A DNA stretch of 64,000 bases from Symbioplanes lichenis (lineage in GTDB: Bacteria; Actinomycetota; Actinomycetes; Mycobacteriales; Micromonosporaceae). The notes under the pieces are model-generated. The model ran no database searches and was not told where the DNA came from. It worked only from the letters and a program-made list of their open reading frames with translations. The stretch spans positions 682,001 through 746,000 of the forward strand of contig NZ_JAUZQD010000001.1 of NCBI RefSeq assembly GCF_030709675.1, read 5' to 3'. The translations under genes and the position numbers were made by a program. Position 1 is the stretch's first letter; every line of letters starts with the position of its first letter. Below, one piece after another: positions 47,795 through 56,580 of this stretch.

Positions 47795-50292
47795 CCCTTC
47801 TCCAAGTATTCGGCTCGGTCCTCGTCGACCAGCGCCGCGACCGAGGCCGCCAGCGCCGGGTAACGGGTCAGGTCGGGATCGTCGCCCACCAGCTCGGCCG
47901 CCTCGGCCCGGGCGTCGCGGATGAGGTTGCTGTCCCGCAACAGCGAGAGCAGCCGCAGGTGGCTGTGCTTGCCGGACTGCGAGGCCCCGAGCACGTCGCC
48001 CTCGCGGCGCTGTTCGAGATCCAGCTCGGCCAGTTTGAAGCCGTCGGTCGTCGACGCCACGGCCGCCAGTCGCTCGCGGGCCGGCGTACCCTCGGGGGCC
48101 TCGGAGACCAGGAGGCACACACCCGGCGCCGAGCCGCGGCCGACGCGACCGCGCAGCTGGTGCAGCTGGGAGACGCCGAAGCGGTCGGCGTCCATAATGA
48201 TCATGACGGTGGAGTTGGGGACGTCCACGCCGACCTCGATCACGGTGGTGGCGACCAGCACGTCCAGCTCGGCCGCGGCGAAGCGGCGCATCACGGCGTC
48301 CTTCTCCTCCGCGGGCAGCCGGCCGTGCAGCACCCCGATCCGCAGCCCGTGCAGCGGACCCTCCTCGAGGATCGGCGCCACCTCCAGCACGGCGAGCGGC
48401 GGCCGCCGGGACGGCTCGTCGTCCTTCGGCGGCTCCCCGTCGTCCTCGGCCCCGTCGGCGTCACCGATGCGCGGGCAGACCACGTACGCCTGGTGGCCCT
48501 TCTTCACCTCTTCCTTCACCCGCTCCCACGCCCGGGCCAGGAAGTCCGGCCGCTCGGGCGGGACGACATGCGACGCGATCGGCGACCGGCCGCGCGGCAA
48601 CTGGGAGAGCGTCGAGGTCTCGAGATCTCCGTACACGGTCATCGCGACCGTCCGCGGGATCGGCGTGGCGGTCATCACGAGTACGTGCGGCGGGGTGGCC
48701 GCCTTGGCCCGCAACGCGTCCCGCTGCTCGACACCGAACCGGTGCTGCTCGTCCACGACCACCAGGCCGAGATCGTGGAAGTCGACCCCCTCGTACAGCA
48801 GGGCGTGCGTCCCCACGACGATCCCGGCGGTGCCGTCGGCCACCTTGGCCAGCGCGGCGCGGCGGCCCTTCGCCCCGAGCGAACCCGTGACCAGCGTCAC
48901 CTGGGTCCCGCGCGGGTCACCGTCGAGCTCCCCGGCCCGTCCGAGCGCGCCGAGCTGGGCACTGATGCTGCGCTGGTGCTGCGTGGCAAGGACCTCCGTC
49001 GGCGCCAGCAACGCCGCCTGGCCGCCGGCGTCGACCACTTGCAACATCGCGCGTACGGCCACCAGGGTCTTGCCCGAACCGACCTCCCCCTGCAGCAGGC
49101 GATGCATGGGGTGCGCCGCGCCGAGATCGGCGGCGATCTCCTCCCCGACCCGCGCCTGCCCCTCGGTGAGCTCGTAGGGCAGCGCGGCATCGAACGCCGC
49201 CAGGATCCCGTCCGGTCTCCGCGGCCGCGCCCGCCCCGGATCCGCCGCCGCCCGCGCCCGCCGCTGGGCGAGCGTCACCTGCACGGCGAACGCCTCGTCC
49301 CACTTGAGCCGGTGCTTCGCCCGGTAGAGATCCTCCTGGGAAGTCGGCCGGTGGATCTCGTGCAGCGCCTTGCCGATGCCGATGAGGTTCCGGTTGGCGC
49401 GCACCGTTCCGGGCAACGGATCGTCCGGCGCCCGGAACGTGTCGAGCACCGTCCGTACGCACTTCGCGATCGTCCACGTCGGCACGGCGGCCGCCGCCGG
49501 ATAGACCGGGATCAGCGCCCCGGCGAACTCCTCGATCTCCTCGGCCGCCTCGTCCTGCGTCGCGTCGGCCCGCAACAGCTGGTAGGCGGGGCCGTTGAGC
49601 TGCCGCTTGCCCCGGAAATCGGTCACCTTCCCGGCGAAGAGACCCCAGCGGCCGGTCGTCAGCTCCCGCTCCCGCCACGCCTGGTTGAAGAACGTGCACG
49701 TCAGCGTCGCCCCGGACCCGTCGCCGATGGTGATCTCGAGCATGGTGCCGCGGCGCTGGCGCATCGGGCGTACGGTCCGGTTCTTGACCTGGGCCAGGAT
49801 GGTGACCTGCTCGCCGATCTGCAGCTCGCGCAGGTCGGTGTGCTCGCCGCGCTCGTCGTAGCGGCGGGGGAAGTGATAGATCAGGTCGCCCGCGGTGTGC
49901 AGGTCGAGGTGGTCGGCGAGGGCCTTCGCGGTGCGGTCGCCGAGCACCTTGCGGAGCGGGGTGTCGACGGTGGTCGGGGTGGCGCCCTGGTCCGCGGCCG
50001 TCGCCTTTCCGGCTGTCGTCGTCTTGCCGGCCGTTGGCGTCTTGCCGGCTGTTCGCGTCTTCTCGGCTGTTGGCGTCTTTCCCGCGGCCGGCGTTTTCTT
50101 GGTGGCCCGGGTTTTTTCGCCCGGTTGTGCTTTTTCGGCGGCCGGCGGTTCTTCGGGGGCCCGGGCGATGTCTGCGGACTCGGCGATGTCTGCGGACTGG
50201 GCTTTGTCGGCGGCTCGTCCTTTCCCGGTCGCTTGTCCGGCCGTCGCGGTGGCCATGGTCGCGTCTGTCATCTCACTCCAGCCGTCGGTCAT
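47791..50292 (-). CDS. recG: ATP-dependent DNA helicase RecG
   Basis: An 833-residue superfamily 2 helicase that remodels stalled forks and Holliday junctions. The conventional protein starts near residue 107 (TVDTPLRKVLGDRTAKALAD). A wedge/OB domain follows (GEQVTILAQVKNRTVRPM), then helicase motifs GEVGSGKTLVA (I), VVDEQHRFG (II), MTATPIPRT (III), and QLRGRVGRG (VI). The first 100 residues are an unusual Lys/Thr/Ala-rich extension with a 6-residue repeat (T-A-x-K-T-x) that resembles histone-H1-like tails. ATG at 50292 overlaps the DAK2 gene stop as ATGA; later ATGs (residues 8, 13) are possible. Confidence 0.95.
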   Translation of the reverse strand: MTDGWSEMTDATMATATAGQATGKGRAADKAQSADIAESADIARAPEEPPAAEKAQPGEKTRATKKTPAAGKTPTAEKTRTAGKTPTAGKTTTAGKATAADQGATPTTVDTPLRKVLGDRTAKALADHLDLHTAGDLIYHFPRRYDERGEHTDLRELQIGEQVTILAQVKNRTVRPMRQRRGTMLEITIGDGSGATLTCTFFNQAWRERELTTGRWGLFAGKVTDFRGKRQLNGPAYQLLRADATQDEAAEEIEEFAGALIPVYPAAAAVPTWTIAKCVRTVLDTFRAPDDPLPGTVRANRNLIGIGKALHEIHRPTSQEDLYRAKHRLKWDEAFAVQVTLAQRRARAAADPGRARPRRPDGILAAFDAALPYELTEGQARVGEEIAADLGAAHPMHRLLQGEVGSGKTLVAVRAMLQVVDAGGQAALLAPTEVLATQHQRSISAQLGALGRAGELDGDPRGTQVTLVTGSLGAKGRRAALAKVADGTAGIVVGTHALLYEGVDFHDLGLVVVDEQHRFGVEQRDALRAKAATPPHVLVMTATPIPRTVAMTVYGDLETSTLSQLPRGRSPIASHVVPPERPDFLARAWERVKEEVKKGHQAYVVCPRIGDADGAEDDGEPPKDDEPSRRPPLAVLEVAPILEEGPLHGLRIGVLHGRLPAEEKDAVMRRFAAAELDVLVATTVIEVGVDVPNSTVMIIMDADRFGVSQLHQLRGRVGRGSAPGVCLLVSEAPEGTPARERLAAVASTTDGFKLAELDLEQRREGDVLGASQSGKHSHLRLLSLLRDSNLIRDARAEAAELVGDDPDLTRYPALAASVAALVDEDRAEYLEKG
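49996..50124 (-). repeat. 18-bp-period repeat encoding the Lys-rich RecG tail
   Basis: About seven diverged 18-bp units encode the T-A-G-K-T-P-like hexapeptide repeat at RecG residues 57-99. Confidence 0.75.
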
Positions 50293-52589
50293 TCCACGCC
50301 CGCCAGCAGGTGATAGCGGGGCTGACCACCCGCATAACACTGCACTTCCACGAAGGGCCACGCCTCGGCGACATGCGCCCGCAACGCCGGCTCGAGGCTC
50401 GCGGGCGCGTCGGCCCCGAGCACGAGCGTCACGAGCTCGCCGCCGCCTCCGAGCATCCGGTCGAGCAGCCGGCGACACACCTCCTCGAGACCGCCGCCGA
50501 TGAGATTCACCTCACTGTCCACCAGCCCGATCAGGTCACCCGGCCGGCACCGGCCCGCCACGGTCAACGCCTCCCGCGCGGCCGTCGTCACCTCGCCGTA
50601 GCGGCACGCCCCGGCGGCCTCGGCCATCGCGATGACGTCGTCGTCGAAGCGGCGCTGCTCATCGCGTACGGCCAGGGCAGCCAGCGCCTGCACCGGCGAC
50701 CGCGTGGGTACGACACTGACCCGCACCTCCCCGGGTCCGCCCCCGTCCCGAGGACCGCTCGTCGCCTCCCGCGCGGCGGCCGTCGCGACCGCGTGCGTGT
50801 TGGCGTCGTTGGGCAGCAGCACCACACGATTCGCCCCGGTGGCCGCGATGGCCGTCAGCATCTCGGCGATGGACGGGTTCCGCTCGACGACGACCGCGCC
50901 CTCCGCCCGGAACAGCCGGGCCAGCCCCTCCCCCGCCGCGACCACAACCGCACCCCGGCCCGGGCGCTCCTCGCGCTGATGCGCCGACAACGGCATCACC
51001 GAGATCCGGTGCGGCCGACCGGCCCGGATCCCGGCCTCGATCGCCGCCCCGATGTCATCGACATGCACATGAACGTTCCAGGTCGGCGGCTCCCCGTCGC
51101 CCGTCCCGACGATCACCAGCGAGTTCCCGAGCCCGTCGAGCACGATCCGCAACGTGGCGACGGCGTCGGGCTCGGCGTCGAGCAGATATTGCACCTCGTA
51201 GCCGGGGGTGGCGTGCTCGTCTCTGTCGCGTTCGGGGTGGGCGCGCTCGTCGTCTCCGGGGTGGGCGTGCTCATCGTCCGCTGGGGCGCTGGGCGTCGGG
51301 GCGCCGATGGTGTGCGATTCGCCGGCCGGTGTGTGTGGCTCGTCGCCTTGCCCGCGCGACTCCTCGCCGGCCTCCACGCGCGACTCCTCGCCGCCCTGCC
51401 CGCGCGACTCCTCGCCGGCCTGCGCGCACGGCTTCTCGTTGGCCTGCCCGCACAGCTTCTCGTCGGCCTGCGCATGCGGCGTGCTGTCCGGTTTCTCGGC
51501 TTTGTCGGGGCCCGAGCCGGCGCTGAGAGCCTCGACGAGCGCTTCGAGGAGAACCACGAGCCCCCGGCCACCGGCGTCGACCACTCCGGCCCGCGCCAGC
51601 ACGGGAAGCTGCTGCGGAGTCCGGGCCAGCGCCTCCGCCGCCGACTTCGCCGCGGCGCGCGCGACGGTCAGCAGGTCGTCCGACTTGATCCGGCTGGCCC
51701 CCTCGGCCGCGGCCGCCACCACGGAGAGCACGGTGCCCTCGACCGGCCGGGCCACCGCCGCGTAGGCCGCCTCACTCGCCTTCCGCAGCGCCCGCGCCAG
51801 CTCCGCGCCGCGCACCGAAGCCTTCTCCGCGAACGCGTCCGCCATCCCGCGCAGAATCTGCGACACGATGACGCCGGAATTCCCCCGGGCCCCGAGCAGC
51901 GCACCCCGAGCCATGCGCCGCATCACCCGCCCCAGGGCCGCGCCCCGCACCCCGGCCTCGCGACCGGCCACGATCTCACCGCTGATCACGCCGTCGGCCC
52001 CGGCCGCTCCGGCCCCTATCGCACCGCTGCTCACCCGATCGGCGCCGGCCCCTCCAGCCCCGGCCCTGGCCACACCACTGCTCGCCTGATCGGCGTGGAC
52101 CGTCCCAGCCTCGACGGCGCCATCCGCTTCAGTCTCGGCAGTGCCGCTTTCCCCGTCCGCGACCGTCGAGCTGTGCGCGTCGACCGGGCCGATGGGACTT
52201 GCCGAGCGGTTCGCGCTGCCCAGGCCGTCGGAGCTTGCCGAGCGGTTCGCGCTGCCCGGGCCGTCAGAGCTTGCCGAGCGGTTCGCGCTCTCCCAGCCGT
52301 CGAGGCTCGCCGTGCTGCTCGTGCCGGCCGAGCCGTCGATGTCGGCTGCGCCCACCACACCGTCCCGGTCTGCGCCGGTGTTCGTGTCGGTGTCGGTATC
52401 CGTGTCCGTGTCGGCGGCCTCGAGGGCTTCCTGGGCGGAAGTCAGGGTGAGGACGAGGTTGGTGCCGGTGTCGCCGTCGGGGACCGGATAAACGTTGAGC
52501 TCGTCGATCTCGCGCTGGTGGGCCCGGAGCGCGGCCAGCCCAGCACCGCACCAGCGGCGCACCGCGGCGGCATCCAGGGTCTCCAGCAC
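50289..52589 (-). CDS. DAK2-domain protein (fatty-acid kinase FakA-like) with repeat insertions
   Basis: A 766-residue protein of the FakA/YloV type, which phosphorylates fatty acids or a related substrate with a DegV-like partner. The Mg/ATP motif is LNVYPVPDGDTGTN (31-44), the second DAK2 block is ARGALLGARGNSGVIVSQIL (228-247), and VVDAGGRGLVVLLEAL follows (336-351). The C-terminal FakA domain includes NVHVHVDDIG and NRVVLLPNDANTHAVA. About 180 residues of low-complexity sequence (60-215) split the DAK2 domain, and a second repeat block (374-460) follows it. Typical homologues are about 550 residues. The GTG start has no strong ribosome site. Confidence 0.88.
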   Translation of the reverse strand: MLETLDAAAVRRWCGAGLAALRAHQREIDELNVYPVPDGDTGTNLVLTLTSAQEALEAADTDTDTDTDTNTGADRDGVVGAADIDGSAGTSSTASLDGWESANRSASSDGPGSANRSASSDGLGSANRSASPIGPVDAHSSTVADGESGTAETEADGAVEAGTVHADQASSGVARAGAGGAGADRVSSGAIGAGAAGADGVISGEIVAGREAGVRGAALGRVMRRMARGALLGARGNSGVIVSQILRGMADAFAEKASVRGAELARALRKASEAAYAAVARPVEGTVLSVVAAAAEGASRIKSDDLLTVARAAAKSAAEALARTPQQLPVLARAGVVDAGGRGLVVLLEALVEALSAGSGPDKAEKPDSTPHAQADEKLCGQANEKPCAQAGEESRGQGGEESRVEAGEESRGQGDEPHTPAGESHTIGAPTPSAPADDEHAHPGDDERAHPERDRDEHATPGYEVQYLLDAEPDAVATLRIVLDGLGNSLVIVGTGDGEPPTWNVHVHVDDIGAAIEAGIRAGRPHRISVMPLSAHQREERPGRGAVVVAAGEGLARLFRAEGAVVVERNPSIAEMLTAIAATGANRVVLLPNDANTHAVATAAAREATSGPRDGGGPGEVRVSVVPTRSPVQALAALAVRDEQRRFDDDVIAMAEAAGACRYGEVTTAAREALTVAGRCRPGDLIGLVDSEVNLIGGGLEEVCRRLLDRMLGGGGELVTLVLGADAPASLEPALRAHVAEAWPFVEVQCYAGGQPRYHLLAGVE
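51336..51470 (-). repeat. 24-bp-period repeat in the DAK2 gene
   Basis: About six diverged 24-bp units encode an 8-residue repeat (AGEESRGQ, GGEESRVE, ANEKPCAQ and similar) in the linker after the DAK2 domain. Confidence 0.75.
52201..52308 (-). repeat. 36-bp in-frame tandem repeat in the DAK2 gene
   Basis: Three units (52201-52236, 52237-52272, 52273-52308) encode the 12-residue repeat SANRSASSDGPG inside the insertion that splits the DAK2 domain. Units one and two differ at two bases. A TDTDTDTDTN run lies just before it in the protein. Confidence 0.88.
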
Positions 52590-52650
52590 GCGAAAAGCCT
52601 ACTAACGCCCACCGACATTTGCCGGGTGCCGCCGGGCCCGCCCGGGGCGA

Positions 52651-52681
52651 TTGGCTGTCGGGGCGGGGCATCGGGTAACCT
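52651..52681 (+). promoter_or_regulatory. weak candidate rpmB promoter
   Basis: TTGGCT (52651-52656) and TAACCT (52676-52681) with a 19-bp spacer, in the divergent 188-bp region between the DAK2 gene and rpmB. The spacing is longer than ideal. Confidence 0.3.
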
Positions 52682-52777
52682 GGCTGGGTTGCCCGGTCGC
52701 AGTGTGTCCGGGGCACCCTCAGTTCGCAGCCGGCCGTCGTGTTCCGTTGGCCGGCGTATCAATCCTTGGAGTACCCC

Positions 52778-52969
52778 GTGGCTAGCGTGTGCGACGTCTG
52801 TGGCAAGGGACCGGGCTTCGGCCACAACGTGTCCCACTCGCACCGGCGGACCAACCGCCGCTGGAACCCGAACATCCAGTCGGTGCGCACCCCGGCCGGT
52901 GGCGGCAACACCAAGAAGCTCAAGGTCTGCACCTCGTGCATCAAGGCCGGCAAGGTCGTCCGCGCCTGA
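52778..52969 (+). CDS. rpmB: 50S ribosomal protein L28
   Basis: A 63-residue ribosomal protein. The start [20 protein letters not shown] is diagnostic, and CDVC (5-8) with CTSC near residue 53 forms the zinc-binding (C+) type. [17 protein letters not shown] is the RNA-binding core. GTG at 52778 has TTGGAG upstream. It is divergent from the DAK2-recG-DUF952 operon, the common actinobacterial layout. Confidence 0.97.
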   Translation: MASVCDVCGKGPGFGHNVSHSHRRTNRRWNPNIQSVRTPAGGGNTKKLKVCTSCIKAGKVVRA

Positions 52970-53087
52970 CGGTCGCCGCTCGCGTCACCTCCCCGTGACG
53001 CCAGCCCGACCGCACGCCTGACACCAGTCCGGCGGAGCGTCGCCCGCGAGCGACGGTCCCCGGTGCCGGTCCGGCCAAGACACCACC

Positions 53088-53120
53088 GTAGCCGCCGGGT
53101 CCCCGTGACCCGGCGGCTAC
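53088..53120 (+). terminator. strong stem-loop downstream of rpmB
   Basis: A perfect 14-bp stem (53088-53101 with 53107-53120) with a 5-base loop, 119 bp after the rpmB stop. No U-tract follows. Its 3' arm is also the start of a 27-bp repeat. Confidence 0.65.
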
Positions 53121-53168
53121 GTGTGTTGCCGGCCACTCGACGGCTATGTGTGTTGCCGGCTGCCCGAC
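53115..53168. repeat. 27-bp tandem repeat, two units
   Basis: 53115-53141 and 53142-53168 are near-identical (about four mismatches). They sit in the 656-bp gap 52970-53625, which has no convincing gene. Confidence 0.75.
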
Positions 53169-53228
53169 GGCGCCACGTCCGCCGAGCACACCGCCGCAAG
53201 CCGGCGCGCTGCCCCACACCGGCGCGCC

Positions 53229-53339
53229 GCCCCACGCCAGCCGCGCCGCACTACGCCAGCACACCGCCCCACGCCAGCCGCGCCGCACTACGCCAGCACA
53301 CCGCCCCACGCCAGCCGCGCCGCACTACGCCAGCACGCC
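53229..53339. repeat. 37-bp tandem repeat, three units
   Basis: Units at 53229-53265, 53266-53302 and 53303-53339. The first two are identical and the third has one change. Because 37 is not a multiple of three, frames change from unit to unit, which argues against coding. A diverged half unit lies upstream near 53205. The remaining sequence to 53625 shows nothing. Confidence 0.88.
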
Positions 53340-53625
53340 GCTCGGCGCCGAGCGGGGGCCGCAAGCCGAGCTCTTCGCCACACGCTGAGCATCCCGCAGC
53401 ACGCCAGCGCGCCGTCGCCACGGCAGCACGCCCCCGCACGCCGAACACGCTGCCGCGCGTCGAGGGCACCACCCACGCCGAGCGTGGTGCGGCCCGTCCC
53501 GACCTCGGCTTCGGCCCGCCCACCGCGCCGACAGCCCGGCAGATGGCGGGTCCGGCACTACTTACTGCGCTGCGGCTCGATGCGCCGCCGACCCCAGCGC
53601 TTCGGCGTCGCCGGACGGGGGCTGG

Positions 53626-54093
53626 TCAGAGGCGCTTGGCGTAGGAGAGTACGCCTTCCTCACCCTGGTAGTAGCCAAAGTCCTCGATGCGCTCGTAGCC
53701 GCACTTCTCGTACAGGGCGATGGCCTCGGGCTGTTTGTCGCCCGTCTCGAGGATCACCCGCTCATAGCCGCGCCGGCGGGCCGAGTCCTCGATGGCGGCG
53801 AGGACCTGGCGGGCCACGCCTCGGCCGCGGGCGGCTTCGATGGTGAACATGCGCTTGAGCTCGGCGTCCTTGCCGTGGGTACGCCAGCCGGCGCAGCCGA
53901 GCAGCCGGCCCGACTCGTCGCTGGCCACGAGGAAGGCGCCCGTCGGGGACGTGAAGTCGGCCGGGTCGACGGGGGTGTCGTCGCCGCTGCCGCCGTACCT
54001 CTTGCTGAGCTCGGCCATCGCGAGGGTGACGAGGGCCTGGGCCGCGGGCTCGTCGTAGCGGGCCTCGCGGATGTTGATCTTCTCCACGTCCAC
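53626..54093 (-). CDS. GNAT-family N-acetyltransferase
   Basis: A 155-residue GNAT acetyltransferase. The acetyl-CoA loop is seen in KRMFTIEAARGRGVARQVLA (about 81-100), followed by AIEDSARRRGYERVILETGD and the C-terminal ALYEKCGYERIEDFGYY. Such proteins acetylate small molecules or protein N-termini; no substrate can be named. The GTG at 54093 (VDVEKINIREARYDE) is taken because upstream codons lack similarity; a second GTG two codons later is equally possible. Confidence 0.85.
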   Translation of the reverse strand: MDVEKINIREARYDEPAAQALVTLAMAELSKRYGGSGDDTPVDPADFTSPTGAFLVASDESGRLLGCAGWRTHGKDAELKRMFTIEAARGRGVARQVLAAIEDSARRRGYERVILETGDKQPEAIALYEKCGYERIEDFGYYQGEEGVLSYAKRL

Positions 54094-54268
54094 CCACGCT
54101 AGCCGACCGGGCGATCCGCCCGCGCCCACCCGTGAGCACCCCCACGAATCGGCCGCCGGGAGAAAACGCAGAAGAGGCCGAGAAGGGGGAAGGGGCTAAG
54201 AAGGCGAAAGAGGCCGAGAAGACAGATGAGGCGCGGGACGGAGACGGAAGAGCGGAACAGGAACCCGA
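54094..54268. other. purine-biased intergenic spacer
   Basis: The plus strand is strongly A/G-rich from 54165 to 54255. AGAGGCCGAGAAG occurs at about 54173-54185 and 54209-54221. No hairpin terminator or promoter is evident between thiL and the GNAT gene. Confidence 0.5.
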
Positions 54269-55207
54269 TCAGCGGAAGTGATCCCAGCCCAGCCCACCCT
54301 GCCAAGGCTTCCCGTCGACGGTCACCCCGGTCCCGTCATGGACGCTGCCGACGGCCCGCCACCCCTCGGGCAGCGCCGTCCCCGCCGGGAACGTCGCGGC
54401 CAGCGCGTGGTCGTCGCCCCCGGCGAGCAGCCACACATAGGGGTCGACGCCGAGCGCGGACGCGGCGTCCCGCATCTGGGTCGGCACGGCGAACGCCTCC
54501 CGGTGCAGGTCGATGCCCACGACGCTGGCCGTGGCGACGTGGCCCAGATCTTGGAGGAGGCCGTCGGACACGTCGATGAGGGACGTCGCGCCCAGGTCGG
54601 CGGCTTCGGGGCCGGCGGCGTAGGGGACCTCCGGTCGCCGGTACGCCTCGACGAGCAGCTTGGGCGTACGGAACCCGCGCGAGAGCACCGTGTAACCAGC
54701 CGCCGCATAGCCCGTACGCCCGGCCAGTGCGACCAGGTCTCCCGGCTGCGCGCCGGACCGGAGCACCGGCGCGCGCCCCCCGAGGTCGCCGAGCGCGGTG
54801 ACGGCGATCGTCAGCGTGGGGCTGGCGGACATGTCGCCGCCGACGACGCTCGCGCCCACCCGGGCGGCCTCGTCCGACAGGCCGTCGGCGAGCTCCTCCG
54901 CCCAGGCCACGTCGAGGTCCGGCGGGACGCACAGGGCGACGAGCAGCGCGGTCGGGCGGGCGCCCATGGCGGCGATGTCGGCGAGGTTGGCGGCGGCGGC
55001 GCGGTGGCCGACGTCGGCGGCGCCGCACCAGTCGCGCCGGAAGTGGCGGCCCTCGACCAGCACGTCGGTGGAGGCGACGACCCGGGAGTCGGGCGCCGCG
55101 ACCAGGGCGGCGTCGTCGCCGGGGCCGAGCAGGACCGCCGGGCCGCCGCCGAGGCGGTTGACGACCCGCGTGATCAGGCCGAACTCGCCGGCTTCAGCGA
55201 TGCTCAC
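54269..55207 (-). CDS. thiL: thiamine-monophosphate kinase
   Basis: A 312-residue ThiL that phosphorylates thiamine monophosphate to the active diphosphate. Family motifs are EFGLITRVVNRLG, LLGPGDDAALV (about 26-36), STDVLVEGRHFRRDW (about 46-60), AAAANLADIAAMGARP and GGDMSASP, with IDVSDGLLQDLGH in the C-terminal half. GTG at 55207 is supported by AGGAAT upstream. It is divergent from the Lrp-type gene. No thiamine riboswitch is seen. Confidence 0.95.
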   Translation of the reverse strand: MSIAEAGEFGLITRVVNRLGGGPAVLLGPGDDAALVAAPDSRVVASTDVLVEGRHFRRDWCGAADVGHRAAAANLADIAAMGARPTALLVALCVPPDLDVAWAEELADGLSDEAARVGASVVGGDMSASPTLTIAVTALGDLGGRAPVLRSGAQPGDLVALAGRTGYAAAGYTVLSRGFRTPKLLVEAYRRPEVPYAAGPEAADLGATSLIDVSDGLLQDLGHVATASVVGIDLHREAFAVPTQMRDAASALGVDPYVWLLAGGDDHALAATFPAGTALPEGWRAVGSVHDGTGVTVDGKPWQGGLGWDHFR

Positions 55208-55372
55208 GTGATGATCATTCCTTTCCGGGCGAACCGGGCCAGCGATGCGCGCCGCAAGGATGGCGTTCCGTACTGTAGTTTCACGTTCGAGTCTCCGGCG
55301 CCGGAGGGTCCCGGCGCCGCCGGGGAAGGCACCGCGCCGGAGGGTCGCCGTCGCTGCGGATAGGAGTCAGTC

Positions 55373-55606
55373 GTGGTCCAGGCATACATCCTCATCCAGA
55401 CGGAGGTCGGAAAGGCCCGTGACGTGGCCGCGGCGATCGACAAAATTCAGGGCGTCGTGCGCGTGGACGCGGTCACCGGCCCGTACGACGTCGTGGTCCT
55501 GGCCGAGGGGCACACGGTCGACGAGCTCGGCCGGATGATTGTGAGCAAAATCCAGTACGTGCCGGGCATCACGAGGACCGTCACCTGCTCCGTGGTAAAC
55601 CTCTGA
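55373..55606 (+). CDS. stand-alone Lrp/AsnC ligand-binding (RAM) domain protein
   Basis: A 77-residue protein made only of the Lrp/AsnC C-terminal RAM domain: QAYILIQTEVGKARDVAAAI, VDAVTGPYDVVVLAEG and IQYVPGITRTVTCSVV. It has no DNA-binding helix-turn-helix, so it cannot act alone as a repressor. Such proteins form oligomers and may bind amino acids. GTG at 55373 has AGGAG. Next to thiL and DUF3515 this arrangement is common in actinobacteria. Confidence 0.88.
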   Translation: MVQAYILIQTEVGKARDVAAAIDKIQGVVRVDAVTGPYDVVVLAEGHTVDELGRMIVSKIQYVPGITRTVTCSVVNL

Positions 55607-55609
55607 TCC

Positions 55610-56218
55610 ATGACCGAGGAGAAGGACCGGACGGCCCGCAGCGCGGCTCTCTGGGCGACGGTGGTCGCCGTGCCCGTGGCGGTGCTCGTCGCGTTCTTCG
55701 CGGTGTCCGCCTTCACGCCGGACGACAAGGAGCCGGCCGCCCAGCCGTCGGCCACCCAGCCGTCCGTCCTGCCCAGCACCCCGGTGCCGATGGCGGCGCC
55801 CGCGCTCTCGGCGCGGCAGAAGGAGGTCTGCCTCGCGGTGACCTCCCAGCTGCCGAACCAGCTGCGTGACCTGGGCAGCCGCCAGGTCAGTGCCGGCCCC
55901 GAGCAGAACGCCGCCTACGGGGAGCCGCCCGTCACCGTCGCCTGCGGGGTCACCCAGCCGGTCACCTGTGTGTCGATGACGGACACCCGGGGCTGCGTCC
56001 CCATGGACACCGAGCTCATGAACATGGACCAGGTCTGCTGGTTCGCCGATCAGCAGAGCGCCGCGACCGTCTTCACCACCATGGACCGCGAGGTTGCCGT
56101 CCAGGTCACGGTGCCCAAGGTGTACGAGCAGCCGGCCCAGTGGGCCAACGAGTTCTCCACCCCGATCGTCGAGACCGTCAAGTCCCGCACCAGCGGCGTC
56201 CCCTACGGCTGCGTCTGA
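55610..56218 (+). CDS. DUF3515 membrane-anchored protein
   Basis: A 202-residue protein with a short cytoplasmic head, one membrane helix (about 12-34), a Pro/Ser/Thr linker, and an extracytoplasmic DUF3515 domain with paired cysteines (VTVACGVTQPVTCVSM, CVPMDTELMNMDQVCWF and a terminal PYGCV). The function is unknown. It starts 3 bp after the RAM-domain gene. The last 16 bp overlap the opposing CxxC gene. Confidence 0.85.
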   Translation: MTEEKDRTARSAALWATVVAVPVAVLVAFFAVSAFTPDDKEPAAQPSATQPSVLPSTPVPMAAPALSARQKEVCLAVTSQLPNQLRDLGSRQVSAGPEQNAAYGEPPVTVACGVTQPVTCVSMTDTRGCVPMDTELMNMDQVCWFADQQSAATVFTTMDREVAVQVTVPKVYEQPAQWANEFSTPIVETVKSRTSGVPYGCV

Positions 56219-56580
56219 TCGGCCGTGAAGGTCTGGGGCAGCACCCCGTCGTCCCACAACCGGTCGAGGTGCTCCAGGAAGCCGACCAGGCTCCCCTCCA
56301 GTTCACGCCGCTCGGCGACGGAGAGCCCGGCCAGCGGGTCGGAGAAGATCAGGCCCGCCGGGTGCTTGGCCCGGGTGCCGACGAAGCGGTGGCACGCGGT
56401 GCACCACACGTACGAGACCAGGGTGGGCCGCTTGGCGTTCTCCGGCGCCGTCACATAGGCGCGGACCGCCTGCTTGCCGCACGCCGGGCACTCCCGCTCG
56501 CCCGGGGCCAGGAAGAAGCTCTCCCCCTGAGCCAGCGCCTCGACCTGAGCCCCCGTGAAACTGCCCCACTCAGCGGTCAC
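56203..56580 (-). CDS. hypothetical protein with a CxxC zinc-ribbon-like pair
   Basis: A 125-residue protein. ECPACGKQAVRAYV (about 30-43) and WCTACHRFVGTR (about 59-70) form a four-Cys zinc-ribbon-like site; the C-terminal half is helical and acidic. No family is recognised. GTG at 56580 makes a GTGA overlap with the preceding PLP-enzyme gene, so it is part of the plsC-gpsA-PLP enzyme operon. Confidence 0.7.
   Translation of the reverse strand: MTAEWGSFTGAQVEALAQGESFFLAPGERECPACGKQAVRAYVTAPENAKRPTLVSYVWCTACHRFVGTRAKHPAGLIFSDPLAGLSVAERRELEGSLVGFLEHLDRLWDDGVLPQTFTADQTQP

Noticed and set aside
53120-53846. Long plus-strand frames through the 37-bp repeat
   Set aside because: The repeat period is not divisible by three, residues are Arg/Pro/Ala/His low complexity, and they run antisense to the GNAT gene.
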